This document shows positions 46,203-56,961 of a stretch of DNA of 64,000 bases, piece after piece. Source of the stretch: Methylobacter tundripaludum SV96. Its GTDB lineage: Bacteria; Pseudomonadota; Gammaproteobacteria; Methylococcales; Methylomonadaceae. The position numbers were made by a program, and so were the translations under genes. Location: assembly GCF_000190755.2 (NCBI RefSeq), contig NZ_JH109152.1:2675576-2739575 (forward strand), given 5' to 3'. The notes under the pieces were generated by a model. That model had not been told where the DNA came from and did no database searches. It worked only from the letters and a program-made list of their open reading frames with translations. Position 1 is the stretch's first letter. The number at the start of each line of letters is the position of its first letter.

Positions 46203-47915
46203 TTATTCCTTGGTGATTCGATCAATTTCTTCCAGACTGGTCATGCCCATGCGCACTTTGTTTAATCCTGATCTGCGCAAGTCATTAAAGCCTTCCGCCA
46301 AGGCGCATTCCGCCAATTGATCGGTATTACCCCCGTTTAATATCAGTGAGCGCATTTTGTCAGTGAGCGTCAGGACTTGATAAACGCCGACCCGGCCTTT
46401 ATAGCCATTGGTGCAATGCTCGCAGCCCACCGCGCTGAATATTTTAAGGTCGCGCAACTCTTCTTGTTTAAAGCCTGCATCAAGGAGGACTTTATCAGGA
46501 AAATTGGCGGGGACTTTACAGTGTTCACAGAGTCGTCGACCCAAACGTTGAGCCATAATCAAGTTGACCGCAGCAACAATGTTGAAGGGCGGTATGCCCA
46601 TTTGCATGAGGCGATTCAAAGTTTGCGGCGCATCATTGGTGTGTAAGGTCGATAACACCAAATGCCCCGTTTGCGCGGCTTTAACGGCGATTTCGGCGGT
46701 TTCCAAATCACGAATTTCGCCGACCATGATGATGTCAGGATCCTGCCGTAAAAAAGCGCGTAAAGCGCTGGCGAAGGTCAGGCCTGCTTTAGGATTCATA
46801 TTGACCTGATTGATGCCTTCCACGGTAATTTCGACAGGGTCTTCGGCGGTGGAAATATTGCGCTCCATGGTGTTGAGGATATTCAACCCCGTATAGAGCG
46901 TAACCGTTTTACCGCTACCCGTTGGCCCTGTTACCAACACTAAGCCGTAGGGTTTATTGATAGCCTCAAGGAAAATCCGTTGTTGTTCCGGTTCAAAACC
47001 CAGTTTTTCGATACCCAGCTGGGCGCTGGTGGGATCCAAGATACGCAAAACGACTTTTTCGCCGAATAGGGTAGGGCAGGTATTTACCCGGAAATCAATT
47101 GCACGATTCTTGGACAAGGTCATTTTGATACGGCCGTCCTGTGGAACCCGGCGCTCAGCAATATCCATTTTAGACATGACCTTAAGGCGGGAGACAAGTC
47201 TGTTGGCGATGCTGGGAGGGGGGGAGGCAACCTGGCGGAGTATGCCGTCCGATCGATAGCGGATGCGGAAAGTTTTTTCGTAAGGTTCCATGTGTATATC
47301 GGATACTCCCTGTTTGATGGAGTCCAATAGTATCTTGTTGACGTAACGGACAATCGGCGCATCATCAATATCCGAGTTAACATCGGCTTTAGCGGTATCT
47401 TCTTCGCCTCCGGTGATGTCCAGATTATCAAGATCCTCATCAAGCATATCAGTCATCGAGGTATCGGCGGCCTCTAAGGAGGCTTCGATGGCTTTGATCA
47501 GTTTGTCTTCTTCAACCAGAATGGCTTCGGGGTTAAGGCGACTGTGAAACTTGATGTCATCCAGAGCGCGAAAGTCGGTCGGGTCCGATACGGCGACGAA
47601 TAGGGTTTTGCCTCTGGCGAACAGGGGCAGCGCATGGCATTTGCGGATCAGCTTTTCACTGACCAGATTGATAGGGAGCCTACGGAAGTCAATGGCATCC
47701 AGGTCAAAAAAAGGGACGCCGAATTCTTGCGAGGCTTGATGTGCCAAAGCTTTACTGTTAATCAGCTTATTGGTAACAAGGTAGCGTATTAGCGGGATCT
47801 GGTTTTTTTGTGCTTCCTGACTATGAATTTGCGCATCGCTCTCAGTTAGCAAGCCTTTTTCAATCAAGCACCGTGTAAGGCCACTAAATTGTAAATTTGT
47901 TGATGCGGTAGTCAT
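46203..47915 (-). CDS. pilB: Type IV pilus assembly ATPase
   Basis: PilB powers pilus extension. The 570-residue protein has an N-terminal MshEN/GspE-N domain, Walker [16 protein letters not shown] near residue 335, the Asp box, Walker [14 protein letters not shown] and the His box. The tetracysteine zinc motif (CEHC...CEHC) near residues 466-503 is typical of PilB/GspE extension ATPases and absent from PilT. It is the first gene of pilB-pilC. Confidence 0.96.
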   Translation of the reverse strand: MTTASTNLQFSGLTRCLIEKGLLTESDAQIHSQEAQKNQIPLIRYLVTNKLINSKALAHQASQEFGVPFFDLDAIDFRRLPINLVSEKLIRKCHALPLFARGKTLFVAVSDPTDFRALDDIKFHSRLNPEAILVEEDKLIKAIEASLEAADTSMTDMLDEDLDNLDITGGEEDTAKADVNSDIDDAPIVRYVNKILLDSIKQGVSDIHMEPYEKTFRIRYRSDGILRQVASPPPSIANRLVSRLKVMSKMDIAERRVPQDGRIKMTLSKNRAIDFRVNTCPTLFGEKVVLRILDPTSAQLGIEKLGFEPEQQRIFLEAINKPYGLVLVTGPTGSGKTVTLYTGLNILNTMERNISTAEDPVEITVEGINQVNMNPKAGLTFASALRAFLRQDPDIIMVGEIRDLETAEIAVKAAQTGHLVLSTLHTNDAPQTLNRLMQMGIPPFNIVAAVNLIMAQRLGRRLCEHCKVPANFPDKVLLDAGFKQEELRDLKIFSAVGCEHCTNGYKGRVGVYQVLTLTDKMRSLILNGGNTDQLAECALAEGFNDLRRSGLNKVRMGMTSLEEIDRITKE

Positions 47916-47977
47916 AGGTATGATGATTGCTTTGTCGGTTGTTTAGACAAATATAGATGAAAAAGGGGGAGGGTACA

Positions 47978-48033
47978 AGGCGAAAGGCTAAGGGCTAAAG
48001 GAGGGATTTCCTTTGCCTTTAGCCTTTCGTCTG
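47978..48033. repeat. Inverted repeat between valS and pilB
   Basis: AGGCGAAAGGCTAAGGGC and GCCTTTAGCCTTTCGTCT face each other around a short loop, six bases downstream of the valS stop in valS's reading direction. It may terminate valS and belongs to the same family as 10870-10936. Confidence 0.65.
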
Positions 48034-48039
48034 CTTTTC

Positions 48040-50835
48040 TTATAAAGCCTGTATTTTGCGTTGCTGCTCTTCAAGGTTGTTAAGCATTGAACGCAAATCG
48101 GCCAGCTTGGCTTTTTCCTTATCGATCACTTCCGGCGGCGCTTTATCGACGAACGCCGGATTATTTAGTTTGCCTTCGACTCTGGGCAGGTCGTTGTTGA
48201 TTTTTTGGATTTCCTTTTCCAGTCGCGCCAGTTCCGCTTCTTTGTCAATCAGGCCTGCCATCGGGATCAGGATTTTCATCTCGCCAACTAAAGCAATTGC
48301 CGATTCCGGCGTACTTTCATTAGGCGTTAACCAGGTAATTGAATGCAGTCTGCCCAATTTTTGCAGATAAACCAGGTTGTTGTTTAAGCTTTGCTGATCA
48401 GCAAGAGAGCCGTTTTGCAAAAATATCGGCAGCGGTTTGCTGGGGGCGATATTCATTTCGCCGCGAATACGGCGCACACCCAGAATAAAATTCATCACCC
48501 AGTTGGTTTCGGCGATCGCATTGCTGTCGATGTGCGCTTCATCGGCAACCGGGTAAGGTTGCAACATGATGGTGTCAGCTTCAATACCTGCCAACGGCGC
48601 GACCCGCTGCCAGATTTCTTCGGTGATAAACGGCATGATCGGATGCGCCAAACGTAAAATCGACTCCAGAACCGTCAGCAGGGTTTTACGCGTGCCGCGT
48701 TGCAATGCCGCATCATTCGATTGCAGGGATATTTTTGCCAGCTCCAGATACCAGTCGCAGTACTCATTCCAGGTGAATTCATAAATGGCTTGGGCCGCGA
48801 GGTCAAAACGGTAATTGTCGATAGCGTTGCTGGTTACTGCCGTTACCTGATGCAGACGGGAAGTAATCCAGCGGTCCACCTGGCTGTATTGGCCAGGCGC
48901 ATCGGATAAGCCGTTGTCCTGCTCTTCTGTATTCATCAGCACGAAACGCGCCGCGTTCCACAGTTTGTTGCAGAAATTGCGGTAACCTTCGGTGCGGGCA
49001 AGGTCAAAGCGAATATCGCGACCGGTGGACGCTAATGAAGCAAAGGTAAAACGCAACGCATCGGTGCCGTAAGACTGGATGCCGTCAGGGAAATGTTTGC
49101 GCGTATCCTGCTCGATTTTTTTGGCCAAATGCGGCTGCATCATGCCGGAAATACGTTTTGTAACCAACGCTTCCAGTTCTATGCCGTCGATGATGTCAAT
49201 CGGGTCGAGCACGTTGCCTTTGGACTTGGACATCTTCTGTCCTTCGGCATCGCGTACCAAACCATGGATATAGACTTCCTTAAACGGTACTTTGCCCTGG
49301 AATTTCAGCCCCATCATGATCATCCGCGCCACCCAGAAGAAAATGATGTCGAAGCCGGTCACCAGTACGCTGGTTGGATAATGCTTGGCCAGTTCTTCGG
49401 TGTTTTCCGGCCAGCCCAGTGTGGAGAAAGGCCATAACGCTGATGAAAACCAGGTGTCCAGCACATCCTCATCCTGTTTAAGCGGGTAGTCGGCGGGCAG
49501 GTTATGCTTGGCGCGAACGGCCTGCTCGGAGTTGCCGACGTAAATATTGCCCAGTTCGTCGTACCAAGCGGGGATGCGATGCCCCCACCAGATTTGCCGG
49601 GAGATACACCAGTCCTGGATATTGCGCATCCATTCAAAATAAGTGTTTTTCCAATTGTCGGGTACAAACTTGATGTCGCCGTTTTCAACAGCGGCAATCG
49701 CAGGCTCGGCCAACGGAGCTACCTTGACATACCACTGATCGGTCAACAGCGGTTCGATAACGCTGTTAGTCCGGTCGCCGCGCGGTACCATCAATTTATG
49801 GTCGGCGATTTTTTCCAGTAAACCTGCCGCATCAAGATCGGCGACAATTTTCTTACGCGCTTCAAAGCGATCAAGGCCTTGATATTGAACAGGGACTAAC
49901 TCTTCGGCACAGATGCTCGCGTCGACAGTTAAAATATTAATCAAGCCGCCATGCGGCAAGTCCTGGATAGCTGACGTATGACGGTGGCGCGTCCAAACCT
50001 CGTAATCGTTAAAGTCATGGGCCGGGGTGATCTTGACGCAGCCGGTGCCGAATTCGGGATCGACATACTCATCGGCAATAATCGGAATACGGCGGCCGGT
50101 TAACGGCAGCTCCACGAATTCGCCGAGCAAATGCTTATAGCGCTCGTCATTCGGATGAATCGCTACCGCCGCGTCACCCAGCATGGTTTCAGGGCGTGTG
50201 GTTGCAACAATCAAATGTCCCTGACCATTGGATAGGGGATAACGCAAATGCCACATTGAGCCGTTTTCTTCTTCCGACAACACTTCCAGGTCGGAAACCG
50301 CAGTATGCAAAACGGGGTCCCAGTTAACCAAGCGCTTGCCGCGATAAATCAGGCCTTCTTCATAAAGCCGGATAAACACTTCCTGCACCGCATCGGACAT
50401 ACCGTCATCCATCGTGAAACGCTCTTTGTTCCAGTCCAGCGAAGAACCCATGCGCCGCAATTGGCGGGTAATCGTGCCGCCGGATTCCTCTTTCCATTCC
50501 CAGATTTTTTCGATGAACTTTTCACGCCCATAGTCATGGCGGGTCTTGTCTTCCGCATTGCATAAACGTTCCACCACCATTTGCGTGGCAATACCCGCAT
50601 GGTCGGTGCCCGGCTGCCATAAGGTGCTGAAGCCTTTCATGCGGTGGTAGCGGGTGAGCGCATCCATGATGGTGTCCTGAAACGCATGGCCCATGTGCAA
50701 ACTGCCGGTGACGTTGGGCGGCGGGATCATGATGCAATAGGATTCACCCTCCGATTTGGCCGCAAAATAGCCTTTTTCTTCCCAGGTTTGATACCAGCGT
50801 TGTTCGATTGAATGAGGGGCGTATGTTTTTTCCAT
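48040..50835 (-). CDS. valS: Valine-tRNA ligase
   Basis: ValS is the class I synthetase that charges tRNA-Val. The 931-residue protein has the HIGH motif as HMGH within [15 protein letters not shown], the KMSKS motif ([10 protein letters not shown] near residue 534), the editing domain in between, an anticodon-binding helical domain and a C-terminal coiled coil rich in Lys and Glu. It lies 50 bp behind holC, in the conserved pepA-holC-valS order. Confidence 0.98.
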   Translation of the reverse strand: MEKTYAPHSIEQRWYQTWEEKGYFAAKSEGESYCIMIPPPNVTGSLHMGHAFQDTIMDALTRYHRMKGFSTLWQPGTDHAGIATQMVVERLCNAEDKTRHDYGREKFIEKIWEWKEESGGTITRQLRRMGSSLDWNKERFTMDDGMSDAVQEVFIRLYEEGLIYRGKRLVNWDPVLHTAVSDLEVLSEEENGSMWHLRYPLSNGQGHLIVATTRPETMLGDAAVAIHPNDERYKHLLGEFVELPLTGRRIPIIADEYVDPEFGTGCVKITPAHDFNDYEVWTRHRHTSAIQDLPHGGLINILTVDASICAEELVPVQYQGLDRFEARKKIVADLDAAGLLEKIADHKLMVPRGDRTNSVIEPLLTDQWYVKVAPLAEPAIAAVENGDIKFVPDNWKNTYFEWMRNIQDWCISRQIWWGHRIPAWYDELGNIYVGNSEQAVRAKHNLPADYPLKQDEDVLDTWFSSALWPFSTLGWPENTEELAKHYPTSVLVTGFDIIFFWVARMIMMGLKFQGKVPFKEVYIHGLVRDAEGQKMSKSKGNVLDPIDIIDGIELEALVTKRISGMMQPHLAKKIEQDTRKHFPDGIQSYGTDALRFTFASLASTGRDIRFDLARTEGYRNFCNKLWNAARFVLMNTEEQDNGLSDAPGQYSQVDRWITSRLHQVTAVTSNAIDNYRFDLAAQAIYEFTWNEYCDWYLELAKISLQSNDAALQRGTRKTLLTVLESILRLAHPIMPFITEEIWQRVAPLAGIEADTIMLQPYPVADEAHIDSNAIAETNWVMNFILGVRRIRGEMNIAPSKPLPIFLQNGSLADQQSLNNNLVYLQKLGRLHSITWLTPNESTPESAIALVGEMKILIPMAGLIDKEAELARLEKEIQKINNDLPRVEGKLNNPAFVDKAPPEVIDKEKAKLADLRSMLNNLEEQQRKIQAL

Positions 50836-50885
50836 GGATGGGCGCTCTTTTTTTGTAATAGTTGATGCGTATGATGATTTATTTG

Positions 50886-51368
50886 TTACCAGTCTTTATG
50901 CGTAGTAACCGGCATGCCTGACTGTTGGTACCGGCGATAACGGTTTCTGCCCGCTTCTTTGGTTGTTTCGCTATTATCCAGTATTTCAAGAATGCGCTCG
51001 GTTTGCGGCCCTACGTCAGGATAGCGCGAGGATAGGTTGAACAGGACTTTTTGCCAGTGCTCGGGCGCATCCAATGAGCCGATCAGGATGACTTTTTCCG
51101 TGGCCGCGCTCGCTCCCGGTGAGCCTGCGGCATACACACCATCCCTGGCGATATCAGGCGGCTCGCCGGTATATATCTGGTGCGGAATAAAACTGCCTGC
51201 CCTGAAAGTCCAGAGCAGGTCGTCTATGGTTCGGCTTTGTTCGGCAGAATCGGTCAGCACGTAACAAAAACTGCCGCTACGATAGGCTTTCTCGATCAGT
51301 TTGCAGGCAAACAGATACCTCTCTTCCAGCGATTCCGACGGCAGTATATAAAAGCTGACTTCAGCCAC
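50886..51368 (-). CDS. holC: DNA polymerase III chi subunit
   Basis: Chi links the clamp-loader complex to single-stranded DNA-binding protein. The 160-residue protein has the family core ([40 protein letters not shown]). A slightly extended loop around residues 75-90 and a basic C-terminal tail are present. It overlaps pepA by eight bases, as expected for the operon. Confidence 0.93.
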   Translation of the reverse strand: MAEVSFYILPSESLEERYLFACKLIEKAYRSGSFCYVLTDSAEQSRTIDDLLWTFRAGSFIPHQIYTGEPPDIARDGVYAAGSPGASAATEKVILIGSLDAPEHWQKVLFNLSSRYPDVGPQTERILEILDNSETTKEAGRNRYRRYQQSGMPVTTHKDW

Positions 51369-52866
51369 TTATATTCTGTGACGGTTGCGCACGGCTGATC
51401 AGATATTGGCTTAATAGCGGCACAGGACGGCCGGTTGCGCCTTTGGTTGGGCCGGTGCGCCAAGCCGTGGCGGCAATGTCCAGATGCGCCCAGCGGAATT
51501 TTTCGGCAAATCGCGCCAGGAAACAGGCGGCGGTAATGGTGCCGCCATCTTTGCCGCCGACATTGGCCATGTCGGCGAAATTGGATTTAAGTTGCTCCTG
51601 ATATTCTTCCCAGAGCGGTAAACGCCAGACACTGTCGTTGGCGATTTCACCGGCCGCCGTCAGTTCATTGCATAAGGCATCGTCATTGCCGAGCAGGCCG
51701 CTGGGCACTCGGCCTAAAGCCACTCCAACCGCGCCGGTCAGGGTGGCGATGTCTATCACCACATCGGGGTTGTAGCGTTCCGCATAAGTCAAGGTGTCGC
51801 ACAGCAGCAGACGACCCTCTGCGTCGGTATTTAACACTTCAATGGTTTTGCCGGACATGCTGGTCAAAATATCGCCCGGTTTGTTGGCGTCGCCGTCGGG
51901 CATGTTTTCCGATGAAGGGATCAGGCCGATAATATTCAGCGGCAGCTGCATTTGCGCTACGGCGAGCAAGGTACCCAGAACAGTCGCGCCGCCGCACATG
52001 TCGTATTTCATTTCATCCATGCCGGGGCCCGGTTTTAATGAAATGCCGCCCGCGTCAAAGGTGAGGCCTTTGCCGATCAGCACGATAGGCTTGGCGTTTT
52101 TCTCGCTGCCTTGATACTCCAGGGTAATCAACTTTGCGGGTTGACGACTGCCGCGCGAGACGGACAGGAAAGCGCCCATGCCCAGTGCCGCCATGTCGGA
52201 TTCTTCCAGTATCTTAACCGCCAGACTGGCGTATTTTCTGCCCAGTTCAAGCGCCTGTTCGGCAAGAAAGGTCGGTGTGCAGATGTTGCCCGGTAAATCG
52301 CCAAGATGCTTGGTTAAATTCATAGCTTCGGCAACAGCCTTGCCTTGCACTAATCCGGCGTGCGTCAAAGCCTGTTCAGTCTCCGTGGCGGTAATGGAGA
52401 TTTTTTCAATCTTGCTTTCGGTTTCTTTATCGGATTTTGTGTGGGTAAATTGATATGCGGCATCGTTAAAAACTTCGATGATTTGCTGAGATTTCCATTG
52501 CCGGTCGCGGTCTGTCACATCGCATTCCGCCAGGCAGCAGACCACCGATTTGATTTGCGGCTTTTTCAGGCTGTTGACAGCGGTCAGCAAGGCTTTTTTG
52601 TAGTTCTTGCCGGATAACGGCTTGTTCTCGCCTAGGCCGACCAGCAAAATGCGTTCAATCTTGCTGCCCGGAACCGCGTTGATTAACACGGTTTCGCCGT
52701 TTTTTCCGCTCAGGTCGCCACGGCTGACGATGTTGTTAATCAGCCCGTTGGTGCTGTTGTTAAGGGCGGTTGCCGATAGACTGAGTTGTTGGTCTTGATA
52801 AACGCCAACAATAACACAATCACATTGCAGCTCTTCTAGTGGCGCGGTTTCTATTGAATAGTCCAT
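51361..52866 (-). CDS. pepA: Leucyl aminopeptidase PepA
   Basis: PepA is a hexameric dizinc M17 aminopeptidase that also acts as a DNA-binding protein in E. coli (XerCD recombination, carAB control). The 501-residue protein has the metal/active-site motifs GKGLTFDAGGISLK and NTDAEGRLLL. In most Gammaproteobacteria it is divergent from lptF. Here 9.6 kb separate them, and a decayed copy of the first 13-16 codons of pepA lies beside lptF at 62279-62329. Confidence 0.97.
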   Translation of the reverse strand: MDYSIETAPLEELQCDCVIVGVYQDQQLSLSATALNNSTNGLINNIVSRGDLSGKNGETVLINAVPGSKIERILLVGLGENKPLSGKNYKKALLTAVNSLKKPQIKSVVCCLAECDVTDRDRQWKSQQIIEVFNDAAYQFTHTKSDKETESKIEKISITATETEQALTHAGLVQGKAVAEAMNLTKHLGDLPGNICTPTFLAEQALELGRKYASLAVKILEESDMAALGMGAFLSVSRGSRQPAKLITLEYQGSEKNAKPIVLIGKGLTFDAGGISLKPGPGMDEMKYDMCGGATVLGTLLAVAQMQLPLNIIGLIPSSENMPDGDANKPGDILTSMSGKTIEVLNTDAEGRLLLCDTLTYAERYNPDVVIDIATLTGAVGVALGRVPSGLLGNDDALCNELTAAGEIANDSVWRLPLWEEYQEQLKSNFADMANVGGKDGGTITAACFLARFAEKFRWAHLDIAATAWRTGPTKGATGRPVPLLSQYLISRAQPSQNISG

Positions 52867-53228
52867 GACTTAACTCGGTTATTTGTTGAATAGAGCATTA
52901 TCTTGAGCGGGCTGGAAAATAGCGCGTTACAAGATGGGCCGTTTAGCTGGGATTATACAACACAAATATCGGTTTTTGATTGGGGAGGTAGGGTTGGCGG
53001 TAAATTGGATTTTATAGATTCACCACGAACGACTGCATGGATGCAGGAGGTAGAGCAATGCAGGAGCGATTGCCGAGACACGAAGGACATGAAGTTTTTA
53101 CTCAAGCCCCTCTGAAAGTGTGTTGATTTTTTAAAGATAAAGCCACAGACTACAGCCAATGCAGAGCGGTCTTTGTTTGTCGACAGGAAATTGAAAATGG
53201 GATGGAGAAAATTGGAGAGAGCGATAGA
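52867..53228. other. Intergenic region between pepA and the DUF2971 gene
   Basis: These 362 bp hold no gene I can support. The middle (53021-53098) is a nested repeat, described separately. The pepA promoter should lie in the first 100 bp, but no clear match stands out. Confidence 0.6.
53021..53098. repeat. Nested repeat: cacgaag repeat interrupted by a 46-bp element
   Basis: CACCACGAA (53021-53029) is followed by a 46-bp element (53030-53075: CGACTGCATGGATGCAGGAG ... GATTGCCG), and the outer repeat resumes as AGACACGAAGGACATGAAG. The junctions are the same as in the nested copy at 20606-20769, which carries the longer 95-bp form of the element. Confidence 0.75.
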
Positions 53229-54029
53229 TTATATTTCTATTTTTGTTCGCACCAACTTGTATTCATCAGAGTGCATACTCATTTTGAAAAGTTTAAGATG
53301 CCTAAATTTTGGTCTATTAACAATTTCTTTGGCAATGATTTCGGTTGTCTCATGAACACGCAAGCCTAAGTAAATTTCTTTCACCGCATCTGCCGTAATG
53401 CCTATATAAAATCTGCCATCGGGGCTTTTCTTGTCCAAATCTATATAAACCCGTACCTCCTTTTCATAACTCCACTTCTCCTCTTTACGATGTAAGGCCT
53501 GCTTGATGTAAGGCTCATACAGAGGGATGTTTTCAGGATTTGCAAATACGGGGATTCTTGTGAGTTCATTTTTATATTCAATATCGAAGAGTTCCTCTGA
53601 TTTGGAGGTTAAAACTTTCTCGTCAATCCCAATTATAATACCCTTGTGATCGTCGGCGTAATGAGCCCACATTTGGATTATATCGAAATCTCTGGAAAAA
53701 CAAGCAACGCCGAGTTTATCATTCCATTCATTTCGAATAAGTTCGGCGACTCTTCTAAGGTCTGATATTTGGAAAGCGGCAACTTTTTGGATGATATCTT
53801 CAATAGAATCTTCTTGGAATGAGATTTTCTGTTCCCTCATAGTCACTTTCCAATCGGCCAAAAGATCAGGCCGCTCTTCAAAGTCTTTTTGAATATTCGC
53901 CTCGGCTGTTTTTATTTGAACACCAAGAGCCAATTCAAATGGGTCATTGAATTCAGAAATTTGAGAGGCTTTTAGCCTCAAATTAAGTGGAATATCAAAC
54001 CCAGCAGGTGTGCAATATCGATATATCAT
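53229..54029 (-). CDS. DUF2971-domain protein
   Basis: The 266-residue protein matches DUF2971, with SEFNDPFELALG near residue 27, CFSRDFDIIQMWAHYADDHK near 127 and YEKEVRVYIDL near 200. The family is widespread in accessory regions and has no established function. It is the outermost gene of the block inserted between pepA and lptF and is separated from the next gene by repeats. The codon use (AT-rich) differs from the neighbouring housekeeping genes. Confidence 0.85.
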   Translation of the reverse strand: MIYRYCTPAGFDIPLNLRLKASQISEFNDPFELALGVQIKTAEANIQKDFEERPDLLADWKVTMREQKISFQEDSIEDIIQKVAAFQISDLRRVAELIRNEWNDKLGVACFSRDFDIIQMWAHYADDHKGIIIGIDEKVLTSKSEELFDIEYKNELTRIPVFANPENIPLYEPYIKQALHRKEEKWSYEKEVRVYIDLDKKSPDGRFYIGITADAVKEIYLGLRVHETTEIIAKEIVNRPKFRHLKLFKMSMHSDEYKLVRTKIEI

Positions 54030-54077
54030 TTTCCTTTTCCTTATTTTCCGTGTCCGTATAACGTAAAGCTAAGTCAA

Positions 54078-54197
54078 GTAGGCCGGAATAAGGCCATCCA
54101 AGCGCGTAGCGCTAGGTGGCGTTTCCGGCGGATTCGCACGATGTTTGCCGGAAACACCTGTTTTCGCTATCGCTCAAACAGGCTTATTCCGGCCTAC
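54078..54197. repeat. 120-bp repeat with inverted ends (GTAGGCCGGAATAAGGC)
   Basis: The ends GTAGGCCGGAATAAGGC (54078) and GCTTATTCCGGCCTAC (to 54197) are complementary, and the interior contains further short palindromes. The same end word recurs at 54954-54977 at the arnD 3' end. Confidence 0.8.
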
Positions 54198-54298
54198 GGA
54201 GTTGGTAACGGGGATTGGGCATAGTACCAATTAACAGCTTATGAAGGCGTCTTCTTAAGTGTAATAAAGATATGGATAATAAACTTTGGGCTTTCAAA

Positions 54299-54769
54299 TC
54301 AATCAAACATAGCATAGAGCGTTGCGAGATAATTTGTAACTGAATCATCACCTTCGGCTGGGGCCCATGGCGCTTGCTCTTCAGCTTTAAGTGGGACAAA
54401 TGGCCCGGCTTTAGCTTCAAAGAACACGGTTCCATTTTTCAGTGCGAATACCGTGTGAAAAGTACCGTAAGGAATGTCAACTCCAACAGTCTCACTATCT
54501 GCTTCCAATGTTAGCTTTTGCTCAACGTTGCCTGTTGAGTCGAAAACTATTAAGCCCAGCTTGCCGGAAAGGCAAATTATAGTTTCCCCTTTGTTTGGGT
54601 CGTTATGCTTGTGTGGCATAACATATGAATTTGGCTCTATAGCATTTAATAATCGGTGCGTTTGAGCTTCACAATTTTCATGAAAATTGTGGTTCTTACG
54701 ACGGCGAGGCGATGCTATGGCCTCCATGCTAAGCTTTTTGAGCAGTTGCTGATTGATGGGAGTAATCAT
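54299..54769 (-). CDS. WbuC-family cupin protein
   Basis: The 156-residue protein has the cupin core with metal ligands in YVMPHKHNDPNKGETIICL, then GKLGLIVFD and VDIPYGTFHTVFALK. WbuC proteins are usually found in O-antigen and other surface-polysaccharide clusters, but their reaction is not established. Its location beside the arn operon fits an envelope role. Repeats lie on both sides. Confidence 0.82.
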   Translation of the reverse strand: MITPINQQLLKKLSMEAIASPRRRKNHNFHENCEAQTHRLLNAIEPNSYVMPHKHNDPNKGETIICLSGKLGLIVFDSTGNVEQKLTLEADSETVGVDIPYGTFHTVFALKNGTVFFEAKAGPFVPLKAEEQAPWAPAEGDDSVTNYLATLYAMFD

Positions 54770-54829
54770 ACGTTTTTGATCCTATCTTCCCCTGTGGATT
54801 CATTAAGATCCCAAAAGCGGGGCGGGGTT

Positions 54830-54978
54830 TGCAACCCCGTCCGGCTGTCGGTAATAGCGAAAACGGATTCGGAGGGCGTGCGCCGGAAAAGCTTCCGCTC
54901 CTGCTCACGCTCCTTACCTACATCCATGTAGGCAACGCTACCTCGCGCTACGCTTGGGTAGCCTTATTCCGGCCTACG
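54830..54978. repeat. Repeat-rich segment overlapping the arnD 3' end
   Basis: This segment contains GGGCGTGCGCCGGAAAAGC, several short palindromes and the end word GCCTTATTCCGGCCTACG shared with 54078-54197. The last nine or ten codons and the stop of arnD lie inside it. Confidence 0.65.
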
Positions 54979-55880
54979 TCAATCTTCGAACCTTGCACGG
55001 CCAATACGCCGGAACGCCCCTCAATTTCCGACATAACCAATTCATGGCATGGCAGTATAGCGGTATTGAGGTCGGCGACATATTCTGCCAACGTACCGAT
55101 GTCATCCTCGGCTTTTTGCCACAGTTGCAGCAGCTTTTCCATGACCGGCAGCAATTTCATGCCTTCCAGTTCCGCATGCAAGGTATACACATGACCTTCC
55201 GGCGCGGGCTTGCGGCTGGCGGCGAATACCGCTTCATGCACGTTGGCTTCGGTGATGCCGTTGCAACCGAGCAGTTCGTCCAAGGTCGGCAGGGTGGTGG
55301 GGATTTGCGGGCATTGAAACGTTTCGCCTTCCATATGCGGGATAAACGGTGACTGGCCGCGGCAGTCGCTGGCATAACGAAAGCCCAGTTGCTGCTCCAG
55401 TTGTAAGGTGTGTTTGTTCAGTTGCCAGCCGGCCGCGCCATGTACGGAAGGCTGGTGGCCGAATACTTCCTGAAATGAATCGATGGCCGCCTGCATTTCT
55501 TTTTGCGTCCACTCGGCATCGCGATTGGCGACAAAATCCTGCCAGTGGATGTGGTCGTAGCAATGCACACCGACTTCATGCCCGGCCTTCTCGACTTGGC
55601 GCATGATGTCGCGCCCCCTCCGGCCGATATGCGGGCCGGGGAGCAAGGTGCCGTAGAGCAGGGTTTTCAGTCCGTAGTGGCTGAGCACCGAGGTGCGCTG
55701 AACCTTGCTGAAAAATCCGGGCCTGAATATCCGGCGCAGCGCCCGACCGGTGTGGTCGGGGCCGAGGCTGAAAAGAAATGTGGCTTTTACGCCGTAGCGT
55801 TGGTACAAATCCAGCAACGCGGGTACGCCTTCCAGCGTGCCGCGCAGTGTATCCACATCGACTTTCAGTGCGATTTTCAT
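54948..55880 (-). CDS. arnD: 4-deoxy-4-formamido-L-arabinose-phosphoundecaprenol deformylase
   Basis: ArnD removes the formyl group from undecaprenyl-phosphate-linked Ara4N. It belongs to the NodB polysaccharide deacetylase family: KVDVDTLRGT contains the catalytic and metal aspartates, GHEVGVHCYDHIHW the metal histidines, and VYTLHAELEG the late histidine. The usual C-terminus (EGRSGVLAVQ) is followed by an odd tail, DVGRNKATQA, encoded by a dispersed repeat. It overlaps the dehydrogenase gene by four bases and ends the arn operon. Confidence 0.93.
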   Translation of the reverse strand: MKIALKVDVDTLRGTLEGVPALLDLYQRYGVKATFLFSLGPDHTGRALRRIFRPGFFSKVQRTSVLSHYGLKTLLYGTLLPGPHIGRRGRDIMRQVEKAGHEVGVHCYDHIHWQDFVANRDAEWTQKEMQAAIDSFQEVFGHQPSVHGAAGWQLNKHTLQLEQQLGFRYASDCRGQSPFIPHMEGETFQCPQIPTTLPTLDELLGCNGITEANVHEAVFAASRKPAPEGHVYTLHAELEGMKLLPVMEKLLQLWQKAEDDIGTLAEYVADLNTAILPCHELVMSEIEGRSGVLAVQGSKIDVGRNKATQA

Positions 55881-56932
55881 AGGGTTTGGTCTTGATCGAT
55901 CAGTTCCCTTGCGGCTGCAACCTCATGGCTGTAAGCGTCGAAAATTTTGCGCAAGGCATCTTCCACGGTGACTTCAGGCTTCCAGCTCAGGTCATCCATG
56001 GTATTGCCGATCCAGGGCACCCGGGTTTTGACGTCCTGATAGCCTTTGCCGTAGTAATCGTTGGCGCTGGTGTCGATCAGTTCGACTTTCGCGGCCAGAT
56101 CCTTGTATTCCGGATGTTCCTTGGCGATTTTCAGCATCAGTTCGGCAAGTTCCCTGATTGACAGGTCGTTGGCCGGATTGCCGATGTTATATATATTGCC
56201 GGTCGCCTTGCCGTTTTCATTTTTGATGATGCGCACCAAGGCGTCGATACCATCGCTGACAAAGGTAAAACTGCGGCGTTGCTGTCCGCCATCGACCAGC
56301 TTGATGGATTCGCCTCGGGCGATATGGCCCAGGAACTGGGTTACTACCCGTGAGCTGCCTTCTTTTGGCGTATGGATGCTGTCGAGGCCTGGGCCTATCC
56401 AGTTAAAAGGTCTGAACAGCGTGTAATCGAAACCTTGTTCCTGACCGTAAGCGCAGATAACCCGATCCAGCAATTGCTTGGAGCAGGAGTAAATCCAGCG
56501 CGGTTTGTTCAGCGGACCCAGGACCAGTTCGGACTCGTAAGGATGGAATTCATCATCCTTGCACATGCCGTAAACTTCCGAGGTCGAAGGGAACAGCACG
56601 CGTTTTCTGTATTTAACGCAGGCGCGGATAATCGGCAGGTTCGCCTCGAAATCCAGTTCGAATACCGCCAGCGGGTGGGTCACATAAGTGGCAGGCGTGG
56701 CGATGGCAACCAGCGGCAGAATCACGTCGCATTTTTTAATGTGATATTCCATCCACTCATGATTAATGGTGATGTCGCCTTCAAAAAAATGGAAGCGTTC
56801 ATGCTCGCGGAATGCTTCAACACGGTTGGATTGCATGTCCATACCGTAGACATGCCAATCGGTGGTTTCGAGTATGCGTTTCGAAAGATGATGGCCGATA
56901 AAGCCATTGACACCCAGTATGAGTACGTTCAT
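55877..56932 (-). CDS. arnA: UDP-glucuronate decarboxylase, ArnA C-terminal type, as a separate protein
   Basis: This 351-residue short-chain dehydrogenase equals the C-terminal half of E. coli ArnA, which oxidises and decarboxylates UDP-glucuronate to UDP-4-keto-pentose. Seen are the NAD motif GVNGFIGHH (residues 7-15), the catalytic STSEVYG, the YSCSK tyrosine-lysine pair and a late VKTRVPW segment that aligns with the catalytic arginine. It has its own AGGAA ribosome-binding site. The formyltransferase half is the next gene upstream, in the order of the fused protein. Confidence 0.92.
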   Translation of the reverse strand: MNVLILGVNGFIGHHLSKRILETTDWHVYGMDMQSNRVEAFREHERFHFFEGDITINHEWMEYHIKKCDVILPLVAIATPATYVTHPLAVFELDFEANLPIIRACVKYRKRVLFPSTSEVYGMCKDDEFHPYESELVLGPLNKPRWIYSCSKQLLDRVICAYGQEQGFDYTLFRPFNWIGPGLDSIHTPKEGSSRVVTQFLGHIARGESIKLVDGGQQRRSFTFVSDGIDALVRIIKNENGKATGNIYNIGNPANDLSIRELAELMLKIAKEHPEYKDLAAKVELIDTSANDYYGKGYQDVKTRVPWIGNTMDDLSWKPEVTVEDALRKIFDAYSHEVAAARELIDQDQTL

Positions 56933-56961
56933 AAGTTCCTAGTTGGTTAGATTAAAAATTG

